This document shows positions 23,534 through 35,696 of a stretch of DNA of 64,000 nt, one piece after another. Below the pieces are notes generated by a model. That model was not told where the DNA came from and made no database searches. It was given only the letters and a program-made list of their open reading frames with translations. The DNA lies in NCBI GenBank assembly GCA_907163375.1, contig CAJQUW010003226.1, positions 62,001-126,000 on the forward strand. Reading direction: 5' to 3'. The DNA comes from Prostheceraeus crozeri (taxonomy: Eukaryota; Platyhelminthes; Polycladida; Euryleptidae). How positions within the stretch are numbered: position 1 is the stretch's first letter; every line of letters begins with the position of its first letter. The position numbers were made by a program, and so were the translations under genes.

Positions 23534-24813
23534 TTCCGCTTGTCTGTTTCGAAAGAAAGTGGAATCATTGACCGATTATTCACGCACTGAAAACCGTTAG
23601 TTATCATAGCAACGTTTGAAAAATGACCCACAAATGACGCAGTCAATGACGTCATTGGCGCGTGTTTTTCAAGGGCGGCATAACTCGCTGGAATAGTTAA
23701 ACCTGCAATCAGCTCCGTTGGTGCAATGACAGTTAGCTCCACGGAATAACTAGTCTGAGATTAGGATTTATTCCTGGAATAACTATTCCACGATGGTGCA
23801 ATCGACTGAAAGAGTTCACATGAAATCGATGAAAACACTTTCTGTAATCACTGTGTCACATGGGCACAAAATGTCAGAAGCCTTTTGCTTGAAAGAGACT
23901 CAAAATTGCATGAAAGATATAGTTCATTTCCATTATCATCAGATTTGTGAACTTTAATTTTTTTGAAGAAATTTGACCCGCTGCATAATTTATATAGAAA
24001 AGCAAGTGCAAAGGGCCGATTAATATATTATAAAACGAAGTGACAGTTAAAATCAGAACACGAGGCCTTTCGTCCGCTCTAAGTCGTGTGCTGACGCGGA
24101 ACTGGTGTTAATCACAAGAACATAACTAAATAACATGCAGTGTGAGACAAGGACAATAACATCGACGGTAAGTGGACAGCAAGCAATGCTATTGCCATGG
24201 CAACCCAAGGCCAATCACGAACTGCATCTGGATGCACAGGTCAGGAGCAATCGCTTGAATGGCTAGAGCCTCCATGAAACAAAGCACACTTCTGACGTCG
24301 GATCTACACAAAATTCACATCCGTTGGCAAGTAAATGGCGAGCAATAGAGCTCTCGGGCAGACTTAGATCGAGGAGGAGCACTACTTCCTTCCAACAACC
24401 TCTTGGGTATATGCTCCTTGACCCGTTCACCCAAGGATCTTTCCGTTCTGCCAATGTACTTGCTACTGCAAGTGCACTCAAATTAATAAAAGACTTTAGA
24501 ATGAGCAGAAACAGGAAGTTTATACTTGGGCGAACTAGCCGGAACACGAGAGGTCGAAAATGTAACAACCGGTTTCACTACCGGGACACACTTAAGAAGA
24601 CCCTGAATAGAACGCTTTACAAACTGAGCTGTTCTATCACCAATAAAAGGGAGCTTCATATAAACAATCTTTCGCTCAGGAAAGGCTTGTCCTCGGGCAC
24701 AGTCAAATACCTATCAACAAAAAGCATTCCTATGCTATTATCGGGAAAAATATGTCTCAACGCATGTATCTCACGATCAATAGTATCGGGAGAACAAATG
24801 CGATAGCTGCGAC

Positions 24814-27800
24814 CAGGGTTTCCGCGGTTTTCAAGAATCGTTTTTCCAGGATTTTCCAGGATTTTCCAGGAGCTTTTCAGGAGGTTTACATAATTTGATT
24901 TACAAGCGGATTTTACATAATTCGTGATATAGCCTATACCAAATACAAGTTCTTTGCATTACATATGCAAGAGATAAAGCAACTGATTGTACAATAGTTT
25001 TAACGCACTTTTCCACTTCAGCCTTAATGCGAATCACGAGTGAATCTGACCATTCTTTATAATTCATGAACTCTGGTCTTATGATTTGTGACGGTTTATA
25101 TATTTCAGGCACTCACAGTACGATGTCCCAATGTGGCTCAAGCCTCAAACGTGCCTTTGATCATTTGGTGTCCCCATGAAAACTCCTCGGTATTACAAAA
25201 TACATGGAGTGTAAAATCAAGACAAATAATCTGATAAAAAAGGATTTGACGTGTTCATTTCAATTCATCTTCTAATTTGTTCATTTGTCCTTCAAGCACA
25301 TCCTCTCAATGTAATTTTCCACCTGAATTGCAATTGACTCATTTTGTCTGTTATCTTAGTCACAGCAAATTGAGAGAATAATATTTTGAGCATACAGTAA
25401 AATTAATCCAACTAGCAGAACATTATTCAATTCTATTTATCAAATCAAGTCAAGCTTCATGATAATCAAACTTCAAATATCAATTCACTTCACAATAAAT
25501 TTCTACATCAGGAAAATGAAACCTTTTGAAAATCACGGTTATGTCATTAAAAAACGATGTCAGGCCTGTGATTAGCCTATGAAAAAAATTGAGGATTTTT
25601 TGTGAAAAATTTGAGGAATGGAAACAGAGCCTAATATGATAATTGCAAGAATAGCTACAAATTTTAGCACGGATTTTGGGCCAAACTTCAAATCATGAAA
25701 GTCACAACGAAGAAGGTAACCCCAGGGTTGACCACACCCCACTTTTTGAAGTTGTGTATATTGCAAAGGAATACTGACTTGGTCATAATCACTTCCCGCG
25801 TTGTTACGAAATCAATTTGTTGCCTCAAGTATTATCTGCTTAGAATGTGTCGAACAGAGGATGTCAGATCAAGCTGCTGATATCACTCTGCTTCACGCTA
25901 TCGTCTCCGATTCAATGATGCTTGTCAGATTTGTATACCGTAATTTTTTGAATGTAGGATATATACTCAACCACATGCATCTGGGGCTTTGCAACGATTA
26001 ATATTTACGGACTTTAGACAAATTTGGGAAGAGAGTAACCCATAAGTATAGAAAGCTTAAAATCGTTGACGGAATGCTCGTGACTTAAAAAAAGTCAGTA
26101 ATTTATCATGAAGGATACGCCACATTACACACTAATTTATTAATTTTACTTTATGCTACATAAGTTTTGGTGGGTTTTGTTTACTTGTTAGCGTTTGATC
26201 ATATCGCTCCGATCTACATTCAAATGAACATGAATTCTCTCATACAACACAAAACAAGTGTCGGAAACAGGCTTGCCAGTTGAGTTGTTGATCTCATACA
26301 GGCAAAGAGTGAAAGATTATCACCTCTATTCGCATGAAGTTGCGCCGAGATATTGACATCCACATCTTGCAGTAGACCAGGTTGAAAATCTACCAACCCA
26401 GTACTATGTGGTTCAATGTCTTAATTAATCTAAGTTCACATACAACGATAAGCAATGTGTGCACTAATTTCACACCAACCTGTGTTCAGCAAATTATGAA
26501 AACGATCTATGCGTGAATAATTCATCCAGGATAAATGTCGGTCGGCAGACCCTGGAAAATGTAGCTGCAAAAAGACTCATGAGATAGCAGAGCTTCATAC
26601 GCTTCCAACCCCCGCACGCTAGTAACCAGGAAGCATGTAGACACTAAATTTAGGGACCATCCGCTTTACCCCGTCGGATGTGTTCATGTTCAGCGGAAAT
26701 AAAATGGAAGAGAATGAGTGAAACAAACGCTTCAGTTGATAAGAGCACTGAAATCCAAGTGGGCTGGGCTACCTATATGTTATCATATAATGGATATGGA
26801 AGATCGACATCCTTAAGTTCTTTCAGAAGTACAGGCATGCATTTAGCAGCCATATAGTCGCAGAAACATATAACGAAGGTTGTGACAAAGGTCAAGATAA
26901 TTAATGAAAATAATTGAATGTGCATTTTATTGTTGGAATTCTAAGCAATATTATGAAGTTAGAAGTAAAAAGTTGCAGTGTTCAAATATACAATTTCTGT
27001 AGGTTGATCACAGTGTTTCACTTATTAAATCCGTGAAAGCATTTAATGAGTGAGTTCGACAGACAATAACTTCGGACAACTTCTCTGCTTAGCAAAATAA
27101 GTCCAGACGAAGCGGAACATCTGCAGCCCAGTAGCTTGCAGAAATAAAAACGACCTTCAACGTATTCAACATAACAAAGTGCGTCAAGGTAACAAAACTA
27201 AAAAACAAGCTAACGACTGGTTAATTTTTGATGTGCTAAATATGACATGGCTAAAAGAAAATCATTATATCCTAAAATGTCTAGAAATTTAAAAATACTT
27301 ACTAGAAGGACAAGCAACGGTTCTCCTCTCCTCATGTGGAATGAATTGGTGAGTAAGTCGCCCTTTTCAAAATTATGTTTATCACTTATATATTGAAAAG
27401 ATTCTATTTAACAGTCTGCCCATTCAGATGATAAAAGGACAGGTCTGTTTCCAATCAAAATATCAGATCTAGCTAGCACAGCGGGATTACGCTATCCAAA
27501 ATCTACCAAGTGTGTGAGAGAATAATCATTAAGTTATAAATCATGAGAAGAAAAAGAAAAGAAATAAATCATGAGTGATTCATGATTAGCAGCATGGATG
27601 CAGGGTACATGTTACAGGATTCCATCTTAGCTTCTTGTTTGGATGTTTACATATCATCGCCATTCGCCAAAAAACAATACATTATCCGACATTTAGCCTG
27701 TAGTGTGTCGTATTTGAGGAATTTCTCATAGTTAAGCTATATTTGAGGAATTTTTGAGGATTTGAGGAGTAATAAACAAATTTGAGGAATTTGAGGAGTA

Positions 27801-28544
27801 ATCTCAGGCCTGCGATGTATTTCCTGATGATGATGAGAGAAAATGTGAAAGTTGACAAAAATTCGGCAATTTAAGTTCACGGTAAGTCATTTTAGGCCAC
27901 AAAATCCCGATTCCCGCGACCTCAGAATTTTGAAATCTTAGTGAATACAGCGTAGGCCTACCCTGCAGTTGCTCCTCCTGCTAAGATGAAGGTTATCTTG
28001 GCATTCCAGTGGCCAGGTATTCATCCGAAAGATTTTCTTCTTGACTGCTTGAAGCAGATCGTAATGTCGAGATCGTGACTTTCCGCATAGTAATTTGCAG
28101 ACCTGACATTGCTTCGAACCTGTCTACATTTCTTGATCAGTTCAGTTATTTTGATAAAGAATAAAAAATAAACTCCTCCTTTGCTGTATATCATTTTAAA
28201 ATGAATCAATTAAAAACCCAACGTTTCGCCCGCCGGTATTCAAAATGTTCCAATGCACGAGTTGTTTCTTTTATAGACTACGGATTGCAATAAAAAGAGC
28301 GTTAATTAAATTTCCTGAATCAAAAAGATTGACAAGAACGTCTTTAAAATGTATAGCTAGAAATTTCTTTTACTGCAAGACCAAGAATGTGAATGAATTC
28401 ATTACATTAACTTTGTATCAATAGTAAAATTCCATCAAAAACTTCTAGTGATCAAGTAGAGATGCCGTTACTTATCTACCATATTCATAAAATTCCAGGA
28501 ATTTCCAGGAGTTTCCTGGAGTTTCCAGGAGCGCGGAAACCCTG
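24814..28544. mobile_element. TIR DNA element, 3.7 kb, 6-bp target duplication
   Basis: Ends are CAGGGTTTCCGCG and its exact reverse complement. The flanks are TGCGAC (24808-24813) and TGCAAC (28545-28550), a 6-bp target duplication with one change. Reiterated CCAGGATTTT on the left and CCAGGAGTTTC-type motifs on the right make mirrored subterminal arrays. No transposase is visible. The end sequence recalls hAT-type elements, but those usually duplicate 8 bp; 6-bp hAT-related groups or Dada are alternatives. It holds a second TIR element at 25561-27812, without which it is about 1.5 kb. Confidence 0.75.
25561..27812. mobile_element. Nested TIR element, 2.25 kb, exact 6-bp target duplication
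   Basis: Ends are CAGGCCTGTGATTA and TAATCTCAGGCCTG (one mismatch). CGATGT flanks both sides exactly (25555-25560, 27813-27818). Subterminal reiterations of TTGAGGAATTT are seen at both ends in mirrored orientation. The interior is AT-rich with no long open frame or recognised transposase, so it is non-autonomous or decayed. It lies inside the 24814-28544 element, so it came later. Confidence 0.8.
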
Positions 28545-28893
28545 TGCAACTCACAAGTGACTTAATCACGCCGATCTCATAAGACTTTGGTACAAAACCG
28601 TAGACGTTAGTGTAGAGACCTGTCTGCGCATCTTTACGAAAAACGGAGGTCTGAACAGAACCATCACGTCTGCGAACACATTTCACGTCAAGGAAATTCA
28701 GGTAATCATCCACCTCTGTTTCGCAAGTGAAACTAAGAAATGGATGAATGCTGTTAGAAACGCTCAAAAAGAACTTTAATTTGATTTTGTCTAATTTCTT
28801 TATTCTATTTACGGAGTCTCTTATTGTGCTTTCATGTTGACATTTCAGAAATCTTTATGACTATGACCTTCACGAACTTTAAATCTGAGCTTA

Positions 28894-29513
28894 AGCCTGA
28901 TTCTCACTAACTGCGAAATCCTGTCGTCAAACACTGCGAAGACATCATTTTGATGTGAATGCTTTTGCAGTCGACTGCGAAGATCCACTGCAACCACTGA
29001 GAGAAACCACTCAGTCAGTCTACAATTTGATTGCGTAGGTGTTAATGACATCACTGTTTCACGCATATAGGTGTGAAGAGTCACTGTGAACTTCATGTGA
29101 AATGAGGGGCACTGTGGTAAGAATACTTTTTCATTTATTTCAGCTCCACCAGAATTATGTCAAATTCGGTGGAGAATGCTGCGAGACAAGTTCAACAGAG
29201 AGATGAAAAATATGTGTCAAAGCAATTTGAGACGCTTGATATTATGAAATCTGCTCTATACTAATGAGTTCTAATGATTTCAACTGTTGTTCACAGATGC
29301 AAATAGCTGCTGCAGTAAATTCTCGCAATCGTCGAGTGGTTGCAGTAAATTCTTGGAATGAATGTATTGGTTTCAGATGTCGCCGCCATTCACATTAAAT
29401 GAGTGACTTGACGCATTCAATCGACTGCGATCACTGAAATGATAAATTAGCCTTCGTAAAGAATCTACTCAGTCAACTGCGAAACATTTTCGTCGACCAC
29501 TGTGAATCAGACA
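28894..29513. mobile_element. MITE with TTA target duplication, Harbinger-like
   Basis: Ends AGCCTGATTCTCAC and GTGAATCAGACA are inverted and imperfect, flanked by TTA on both sides (28891-28893, 29514-29516). Three-base TTA/TWA duplications are typical of PIF/Harbinger, whose transposases occur at 20-23 kb. The 620-bp interior carries many copies of ACTGCGA, in both orientations near the ends. No gene is recognised. Confidence 0.5.
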
Positions 29514-29868
29514 TTAGCCTTTATTGTCGAGGTTCCAGCCTCACACTCAATTAATTTACTTTCATATTAGATTCCGAATTAGAATCGGATTCGGTAACTT
29601 GCGGAACAGTTAAAAATTTGGAACAACTTAAATGCAAGTTTTGTACAGGTAATTCAAGAAATTAGCTTCACAACATGTAACATCAGTGTCGAGACCACCA
29701 CAGCTTGTCGTCAGTGAATAAATCGATAATTCAGAAAGTGGAATACTACTAATCTTCAGCTTTTATTGATATTTTTATGCAAAGGTCACATGCCTGTAAT
29801 TATTGTTATCATTCAATTAGGAATATGTCAAGTGGAAAACTGCACATTTTATCAAACGCCGCCATCTA

Positions 29869-31113
29869 CAGCGTTTCCAAAGTAAAAACTCTGAGAATCC
29901 GCGCAGGCCAAGTAAATCCGCGCAGATGGACCATAACCCCTTTTACATTGCAGTTTTAAGACCATATTTGTGATTTTCTGGATTTCATTTTCTTGCATAT
30001 TCAAAAATGAATCCTACATAGTGATGTGCAACTTTTATTTTCAATCTTAAGTACACTTTCGATGGAACCTGATTGGGTCACTATAACTGTTTCTATCAAT
30101 AGGGTCAACATATTGTAACTAGTAGTACTAGTAGGTAACTATAAACAAAGCGTAGTGTAGTAGGTACTGTATTTTCAGTAATAATCAAAGACTTCACAAA
30201 ACAAAATGAACAAGAAACTATTCCGGTACCAATATCTCTCGAGTCAAGTGGCATGGGAATGCGACTACAACAAAAGGTCTTCATGATAATTATTGCAAAA
30301 AAATTGAAAAGTAGCCTCATGGTCCACGTTTTACTACATTTCACGGTAACTGAGTGTGAAGGACATATAGCTTATCTGAATGTAGATGTACATATTGACA
30401 GAAAAATAAATCTTTTTTAAGAAAAATTGTATTCATCTATTGAATTTGTAAAAACTTGAATTGAGGATGACGAGAAAATAGTCTCTTACACTCAATAGTC
30501 CAAGTGTCTTATCATTGTCTATGACGCCTCGTATCCATCAGTGGTTCGGTAGAAGGCAATTTCTCTTCAACTTTCTTTTGGACTCATCTTTTTTCGATGA
30601 CACGGGAGCTGCATCTGTTATCGACTGTGCTTTTAGCATAAGCAAGGCTGTTTCCATTGGCCACGTCATCACAAGGCAGACGAAGTGGCGCCCGCGATTA
30701 TTCGCTGAGACCTTCCATACACAGCAATCACAAAGTGCGATGAACCGATGGGAAATGTATTTACCTGATATACGCACGTATATCGTTCTCTCTTTTGGTT
30801 TGACTTCAGTTTTACCACTGCAACCTGATGAAGCGGACCTGATAAGTCCACGAAAATTTGTACATTTCTTTTATTTTATCTAACAAAAAATGTGTTCTAT
30901 CAAATGTACTACAGAAGCTGTACATTAGGTGAACAATGTCTAATTTGAAATGATTTATGTGAAAAACACCACACTAAGATTCAAAACATACTTAAAACTG
31001 AAAAAAGATTGTGACATCAAAATTCCGCGCAGCTTCTCAATTTTCCGCGCTTCCGCGCAGAAATCGGCAAAACCGCGCAGCTGCGCGCTGCGCGCTCACT
31101 TTTGGAAACGCTG
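29869..31113. mobile_element. TIR element, 1.25 kb, exact 6-bp target duplication
   Basis: Ends are CAGCGTTTCCAAAGT and ACTTTTGGAAACGCTG; CATCTA flanks both sides exactly (29863-29868, 31114-31119). CCGCGCAG is repeated near both ends, strongly so on the right, where it merges into GCGCGC-rich palindromes. An open frame of 122 codons (30515-30883) has no recognised motif. The design matches the elements at 24814 and 25561: CAG ends, reiterated subterminal words and a 6-bp duplication, but with different sequences. Confidence 0.75.
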
Positions 31114-31802
31114 CATCTATTAAGCGCTGTCCTTCAATAAACGTCGCACTTAAAAAAAAGGCGATTGTAAATAAACGCCGCGGTGTTTGTTGGAGAAGAT
31201 ACGGCAACTAGATAACTGGAACCAACAGCCAAGCTTTATCAGAGAAGAGTTTCGCTTGTATCAGTACGTTGTTATTTTGTATAATAGGTTGTCTGCAATA
31301 ATTGGAAACTCTGACCTAAAAAAATCCATGCATCATGAATTGAAGGAGACTGGCTATGAGAAATGATATATTAAATGATGATGAATACAATATATAATTA
31401 TGATATTGAACCAAACAAAAAACTATTAAAATGCATTCTGCATTCTACATAAGAGTTGTAATCTGCAAACCCGTATGCATCGCATACTCAAAAAACCAAC
31501 TTGTAGTCGATCGTTTCATGAAGAAATAGACTGATTTTTCTGAATTTTAGTTTTTGCCGGTTTTTTTGCGGAGTTTTGCCAGGTTTCTACCACTTCATTG
31601 CAAAAATCAGTTTCAGCCGGCAAAAAACTCACCCTGGTTTAAAAACAAAAAAAGAAAACACCACGCAATGATACGTGAAAGTTCTTAATAAGTGCAATAG
31701 GACTGTATGGACAATATGAACTGTATTTAAAGCTTGATAACGATTTCAGATTCAAACCTCATTCAACATCCCACTATTTTACTTCCACAATATGTTCCAT
31801 AC

Positions 31803-32167
31803 CTGATGATCCAATTCAGCATCACCTTGAGTTTTATTTTTCTGCTTCGAATGGCATCTATTTGAGTCTCTATTGTCCAGTCCGTTTTCAAGTAATTCCG
31901 ATTTTTTCTCTTGCGATGATACCTTGATATTGTATTGCAACTCTGTATTGACCAGCTGAGTAGCTGACAGTCCCTCAGAGTAACTGACAGTGCTATCTTC
32001 GATTGGAGAAATCGCCACCGCTTGAGATCGCCGTCGTCTCGGTGGAATTTCAGGATCATTATTGATTGCAGCATTCGGTGGCTGAGGAGCAGGACCTTTC
32101 TTATGGGAAATCAATTTAGAAGTCGAAGAGGACTTTTGAGCAGAAGACATTTTAGCAGACCTTTGAT
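31803..32167 (-). CDS. Host gene exon E, proline-rich
   Basis: This is the longest exon (365 nt), from acceptor CGTTTCAG to donor CATCAG|GTATGG. It reads two bases plus 121 codons and ends in phase 0. A proline-rich segment (HKKGPAPQPP, then EIPPRRRR) is followed by a Ser/Thr-rich stretch and a Lys/Asn/Gln-rich tail. The PxxP-like clusters suggest SH3 or WW binding by analogy with adaptor and scaffold proteins (inference). The internal ATG at 32150 could be mistaken for a gene start, but the open frame and splice acceptor just before it argue for an internal exon. Confidence 0.7.
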
Positions 32168-33259
32168 CTGAAACGTATAATGCTGATTATCGGAGAGTGT
32201 CTAATAAATGCTAAATGTTTGAGGAACAAACATTGTTTTAAAGATAAGAAATGAAGTATTGATCAAAATATATATTCTTCATTTTAAGTAGTATATAAAC
32301 CAGTAAACTGACACGACATACTCAGGAATCAAAATAATCTTGATTGCAGCAAATGCGACTGCTAGCATGATGGTGTTTACAAAAATGTTTATGATGACAA
32401 CTTGTTCCATCAAATGTATCACTTACATGTATGTGAGTACTGTGAAATGTGCACCCTGTCCACTATATTTTCCTATCACAATTTATTGAAAGTGAATAGA
32501 TCTCTCCATAATTTTGTTGTAATGGTTTTTCTTCATTCTTGTCACTAAAACAAAGCAGCGAAGATGGTCAAGCACCAATAATGGATGCACGGCCACCCGG
32601 TCTGCATCAGGGTATTTGAACGATCGATCGACCGATCGCTGTTTTTACTATTTTGGCTTCATTGGGCGATCGATCATCACCTCCAGCATTATGATAAATG
32701 GTCGATCGATAGGTGCTTTATCTCGTGATTGATATGCGTTCGGTCTTCCTTGTAGTGATTGATCGGTAGATAGCAGACTTGACTTCATTCACAACACTGA
32801 CACAGAATTCACATTCAGATCAAAGATTATAATTACCCTCCAATTGAGCGCACACTCACATTGGAGGATTTACGCGCAGCACGCACTCTCTGTCGATCTC
32901 TCTTATCTCAGGGCTTCTATGCAGCGCTCTGGAGCAGAAACTATTGGTAGTCTCTACTACACCATGCTTAAATGCTGCTGGGACACACAACTCACCAGCA
33001 GTGAGCACAAGTCGCCGGCAGTTAAGGCACCTGGCACTCATGCTCCGTCGTCCAATGTTTATGTGTAGGTAGTTGCTGGCAAAAAAACCTTTGCGCCTCA
33101 CAAGTCGATGCTTTTTCTTAGATTAATAAGACCACAAGTGGAGAATGCATTTTTTTTATCTGTATTTGCGAATAGAAAAATTAACAGAGTATCACATGAA
33201 ATACAAATGATTGTGGCAAATACGAGATCCAAGAATGGTCAAACTTCAACATCTTTAAT

Positions 33260-34120
33260 TCTGAACTACCAGATGTCAGATCGTTTCAAATAATTGACAA
33301 TTTTCTTCAACATTTCTCACAGAGACGTCATCTTCAGATAATGAGTTCCAATGTTGGATTACTTAACTGGTAAAGAAATGCTGGAATCTTTTGTGCCTCG
33401 TGAATCGTGCGGCTAATTTGTAAGGATGTCCTCGGGTTGCGGAATAGTTCGTAAATCGAAAAAAGTCATCAAAATTCAAGTCAGATAAACCATGCATGAT
33501 TTCAAAAACAAAGATAAGTCTGTAACGCAACCTTTGCGCTTTCAAACTCAGTAATTTACGGTTACTGAGTCTTATTCTATATGGCGAAGAACGAAGCAGA
33601 GGGAAAAAACAGGAAAAACGTTTCTGAACACGCTCAAGTGAATGTACTTCGTATTCATACGCTGGATACCAAATGATGAAGCCGTATTCGAGTACACTCC
33701 GCACGTAAGTCTTGTACAGGATTGTGAGTGTAGCAATGTCTCGAGTCTTGAAAGATTTTTTGATGACTCCGAGAATTTGATTTGCCTTTGAGATTGTCAC
33801 ATTGATGTGAGATGTAAAAATATTCGATGAATCAGTGGAGACAAGTATGCCCAAATCTTTCATAGTGGATGTCATATTAATGTCTGCTTTATCGACATAA
33901 TATGTATGCATTGTAGGAGACTTCGAAAAGTGCATAACAACACTCTTTTGCAAATTCAGCGGCATCTGATTTTCTACTGACTACTTGTGGACTGAATTTA
34001 AATCATCTTGAAGACATAAAACTTTGGAACGCTGATCATTGAATTTGTTAGAGAAGTCAATACTCAACTTGACATCGTCCGCGTATTTCAGCACATCGGA
34101 GAACTTGAGGAGGAATCTAC
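33260..34120 (-). pseudogene. L2/CR1-like reverse transcriptase, 5'-truncated
   Basis: From 34120 leftwards the minus strand reads LKYADDVKLSIDF with catalytic YADD, then an intact 200-codon frame (33965-33363) with LQKSVVMHFSK, KDLGILVSTD, ITLTILYKTYVRSVLEYG-type residues and a basic C-terminal region. A further block, IQHWNSLSEDDVS, follows the stop at 33363 and is the usual end of these proteins. The endonuclease and most RT motifs are missing. One or two stops break the frame near 33970. Confidence 0.75.
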
Positions 34121-34189
34121 CCTTAAGATGAAAATTCATCCGAGGGCATGGTGGAAGATGAAATCACACATAGCCCTCCATCGTTTCTC

Positions 34190-34204
34190 CTCTCCCCCCC
34201 CCCC
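34190..34204. repeat. Poly-C tract
   Basis: A run of about twelve C residues, unusual in this AT-rich window. Confidence 0.8.
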
Positions 34205-35176
34205 AGCATCCCTTGGAAATAGGCTTCTGTGGAGCATATATTCTGCTGTACAATCTGGATAACACTGCTGGATTCCCTCATCTGGGCTGCGATCTTGCCT
34301 CATGACTGACCAGTTTAAGCACTCACTGTTTTTGTACGAAGAAGTTTATTAGACGTTTGAATAGCCAACAATGAATATTGTGATTTGATTTGGAAGTTTA
34401 ACGTCATGTATTTTGTGCTCATTGTTTGTGTAGCGTAAGTTTTTGTTAGACAATTGAACAAGAGACATGGATTTTTAATTTCAATATTATTTGTATTTGG
34501 TTTATATAGTACAAACCTTGAGCAATGAATTTCGTTTTTCACAATTTGGATAATTCAAAGTCCTACCGAGAACTAAAACTTATTCAGCATGGATATTTTA
34601 CAGAAACAGATTTTAACGTAGGAGTCGGAAAAAACAGTAATAACGAACTTAGTTAGACGTCTGCATGCTTTCAATCGGCTTCCAAGAACACGAACTTGCA
34701 ACGAACAGCGGAAAACTTTGTCACACATTTGCAAATTCTGTTAATTTATGCGATCGATTGATCGCTTCTATGACATAGGACGATCGCTGATCGGTCGATC
34801 GGTGAAAATTAAGCATGATCAAAATATCGATCGATCATAACCGTATAGGAAAAAATTCCCGTCTCTACATGCATAGGAAATATTGAATTCATCGTTGATG
34901 TCAAATGAAAAGGGGATGGCGCTCTGCACTATAATAAGTTTCCATTTGAGGGCCCTTTTCACAAATCACGTCCTATTCACGCATGCTGTAATACCAATCG
35001 CAAGTTCCCCAATTATTATTATTATTATGCAATTACAATACAAAAGCAAAATTGAAGAGTGGGTGTATAAATCATTTTGAGCAACAATGATGCTCCTGCC
35101 TACCGTTTTATGTACTGTATACATATAGGTTTTGATTATAAGAAACACCATAAGGGCACAAAACCATACTAGAGGT

Positions 35177-35620
35177 TAGAGGTGTGCAATGGCTATAAAT
35201 TGAAACCCGAACCCAACATAAATTCGCAAATCCGACCCGAACTCGAATGTAAAGCGCATGTCATATCGGAATATAGCATATTAACAATATTATCATGATC
35301 GCTTCTTGCAATGTAGTTTCATGTTTCATCATATTATACTGCAATTTTTTCATACATTAGGTCTAAATACGCTTAAATAATATAAGCTGTACTGATGAAT
35401 CAAGAAATATATACACATTCTATATATACACACATAAATATATAGCATTCTATAAAAAGTACATGTATCCAAGCATAAAATATGTGCATGTATGTCTACA
35501 AAGAAAGTCAACAAAGCATAAGCATATTTACAAATTTCTAAGAGCAACAAATTATGACCCGAATATTCTAAAGTCAATTTAAACCCAAACCCGAATTCAG
35601 GTCGGGTTCGCACACTTCTA
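35177..35620. mobile_element. hAT-like MITE, 444 bp
   Basis: Ends TAGAGGTGTGCAA and CGCACACTTCTA are inverted; flanks CTAGAGGT (35169-35176) and CTGGAGGT (35621-35628) are an 8-bp duplication with one change, as for hAT transposons. Subterminal AACCCGAACCC and its complement appear at the two ends. There is no transposase. The 'TAGxGGTGTGC' end is common in hAT MITEs. Confidence 0.75.
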
Positions 35621-35696
35621 CTGGAGGTGGAGCAGCCTTCACACAGGCATCACTCACCAGACAATGGTTCATAAGAGAGAAGAGATGGGCCTACTT

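Larger units (their letters stand above)
21558..23806. mobile_element. Two-gene PIF/Harbinger transposon, 2.25 kb
   Basis: Terminal inverted repeats start GTCGATTGCACCATCG and are shared for about 24 bp at both ends, continuing less exactly with TTATTCCTGGAATAA. Subterminal copies of TTGCACCAxxGAGGAATAAG lie inside the left end. The element carries a transposase on the plus strand and a Myb/SANT-like protein on the minus strand, the usual convergent Harbinger gene pair. A three-base target duplication is expected for the family but is not clear here. Confidence 0.8.
21430..23950 (+). pseudogene. PLE GIY-YIG relic interrupted by a Harbinger element
   Basis: Left of the Harbinger end, 21485-21555 reads CKDCKQVSIGETTRHLATGM, the Cys-x2-Cys plus GET-R-L core of a PLE GIY-YIG endonuclease. 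Just right of the other end, 23807-23900 continues with RVHMKSMKT and a Ser/His-containing stretch of the kind that follows this core. The RT portion is not present. Confidence 0.5.
24060..28850 (-). pseudogene. Penelope-like element relic, split by a nested insertion
   Basis: The right part (28850-28545) reads HPFLSFTCETE, LNFLDVKCVRRRDGSV and SYEIGVIKSLV, the end of the PLE reverse transcriptase. The left part (24807-24100) continues with YRICSPDTIDREI, PSSPKYKLPV-type residues and the GIY-YIG core FECTCSSKYIGRTERSL followed by RVKEHIPKR. The frame has a few stops. The two halves meet across the 24814-28544 insertion with a 6-bp duplication of target, so this was one gene. The N-terminal RT is absent. 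Confidence 0.75.
32610..34865. mobile_element. Possible TIR element with GATCGATC-rich ends
   Basis: Clusters of CGATCGATC and CCGATCG lie at 32615-32775 and, mirrored, at 34750-34840. They surround an L2/CR1-like fragment. The motif density at both sides and nowhere else suggests subterminal repeats of a DNA transposon. Exact ends and a target duplication are not resolved. Confidence 0.4.

Noticed and set aside
30515-30883. 122-codon plus-strand frame as a gene
   Set aside because: No recognisable motif, and it lies inside a TIR element with 6-bp duplications, with a competing minus-strand frame of similar quality.
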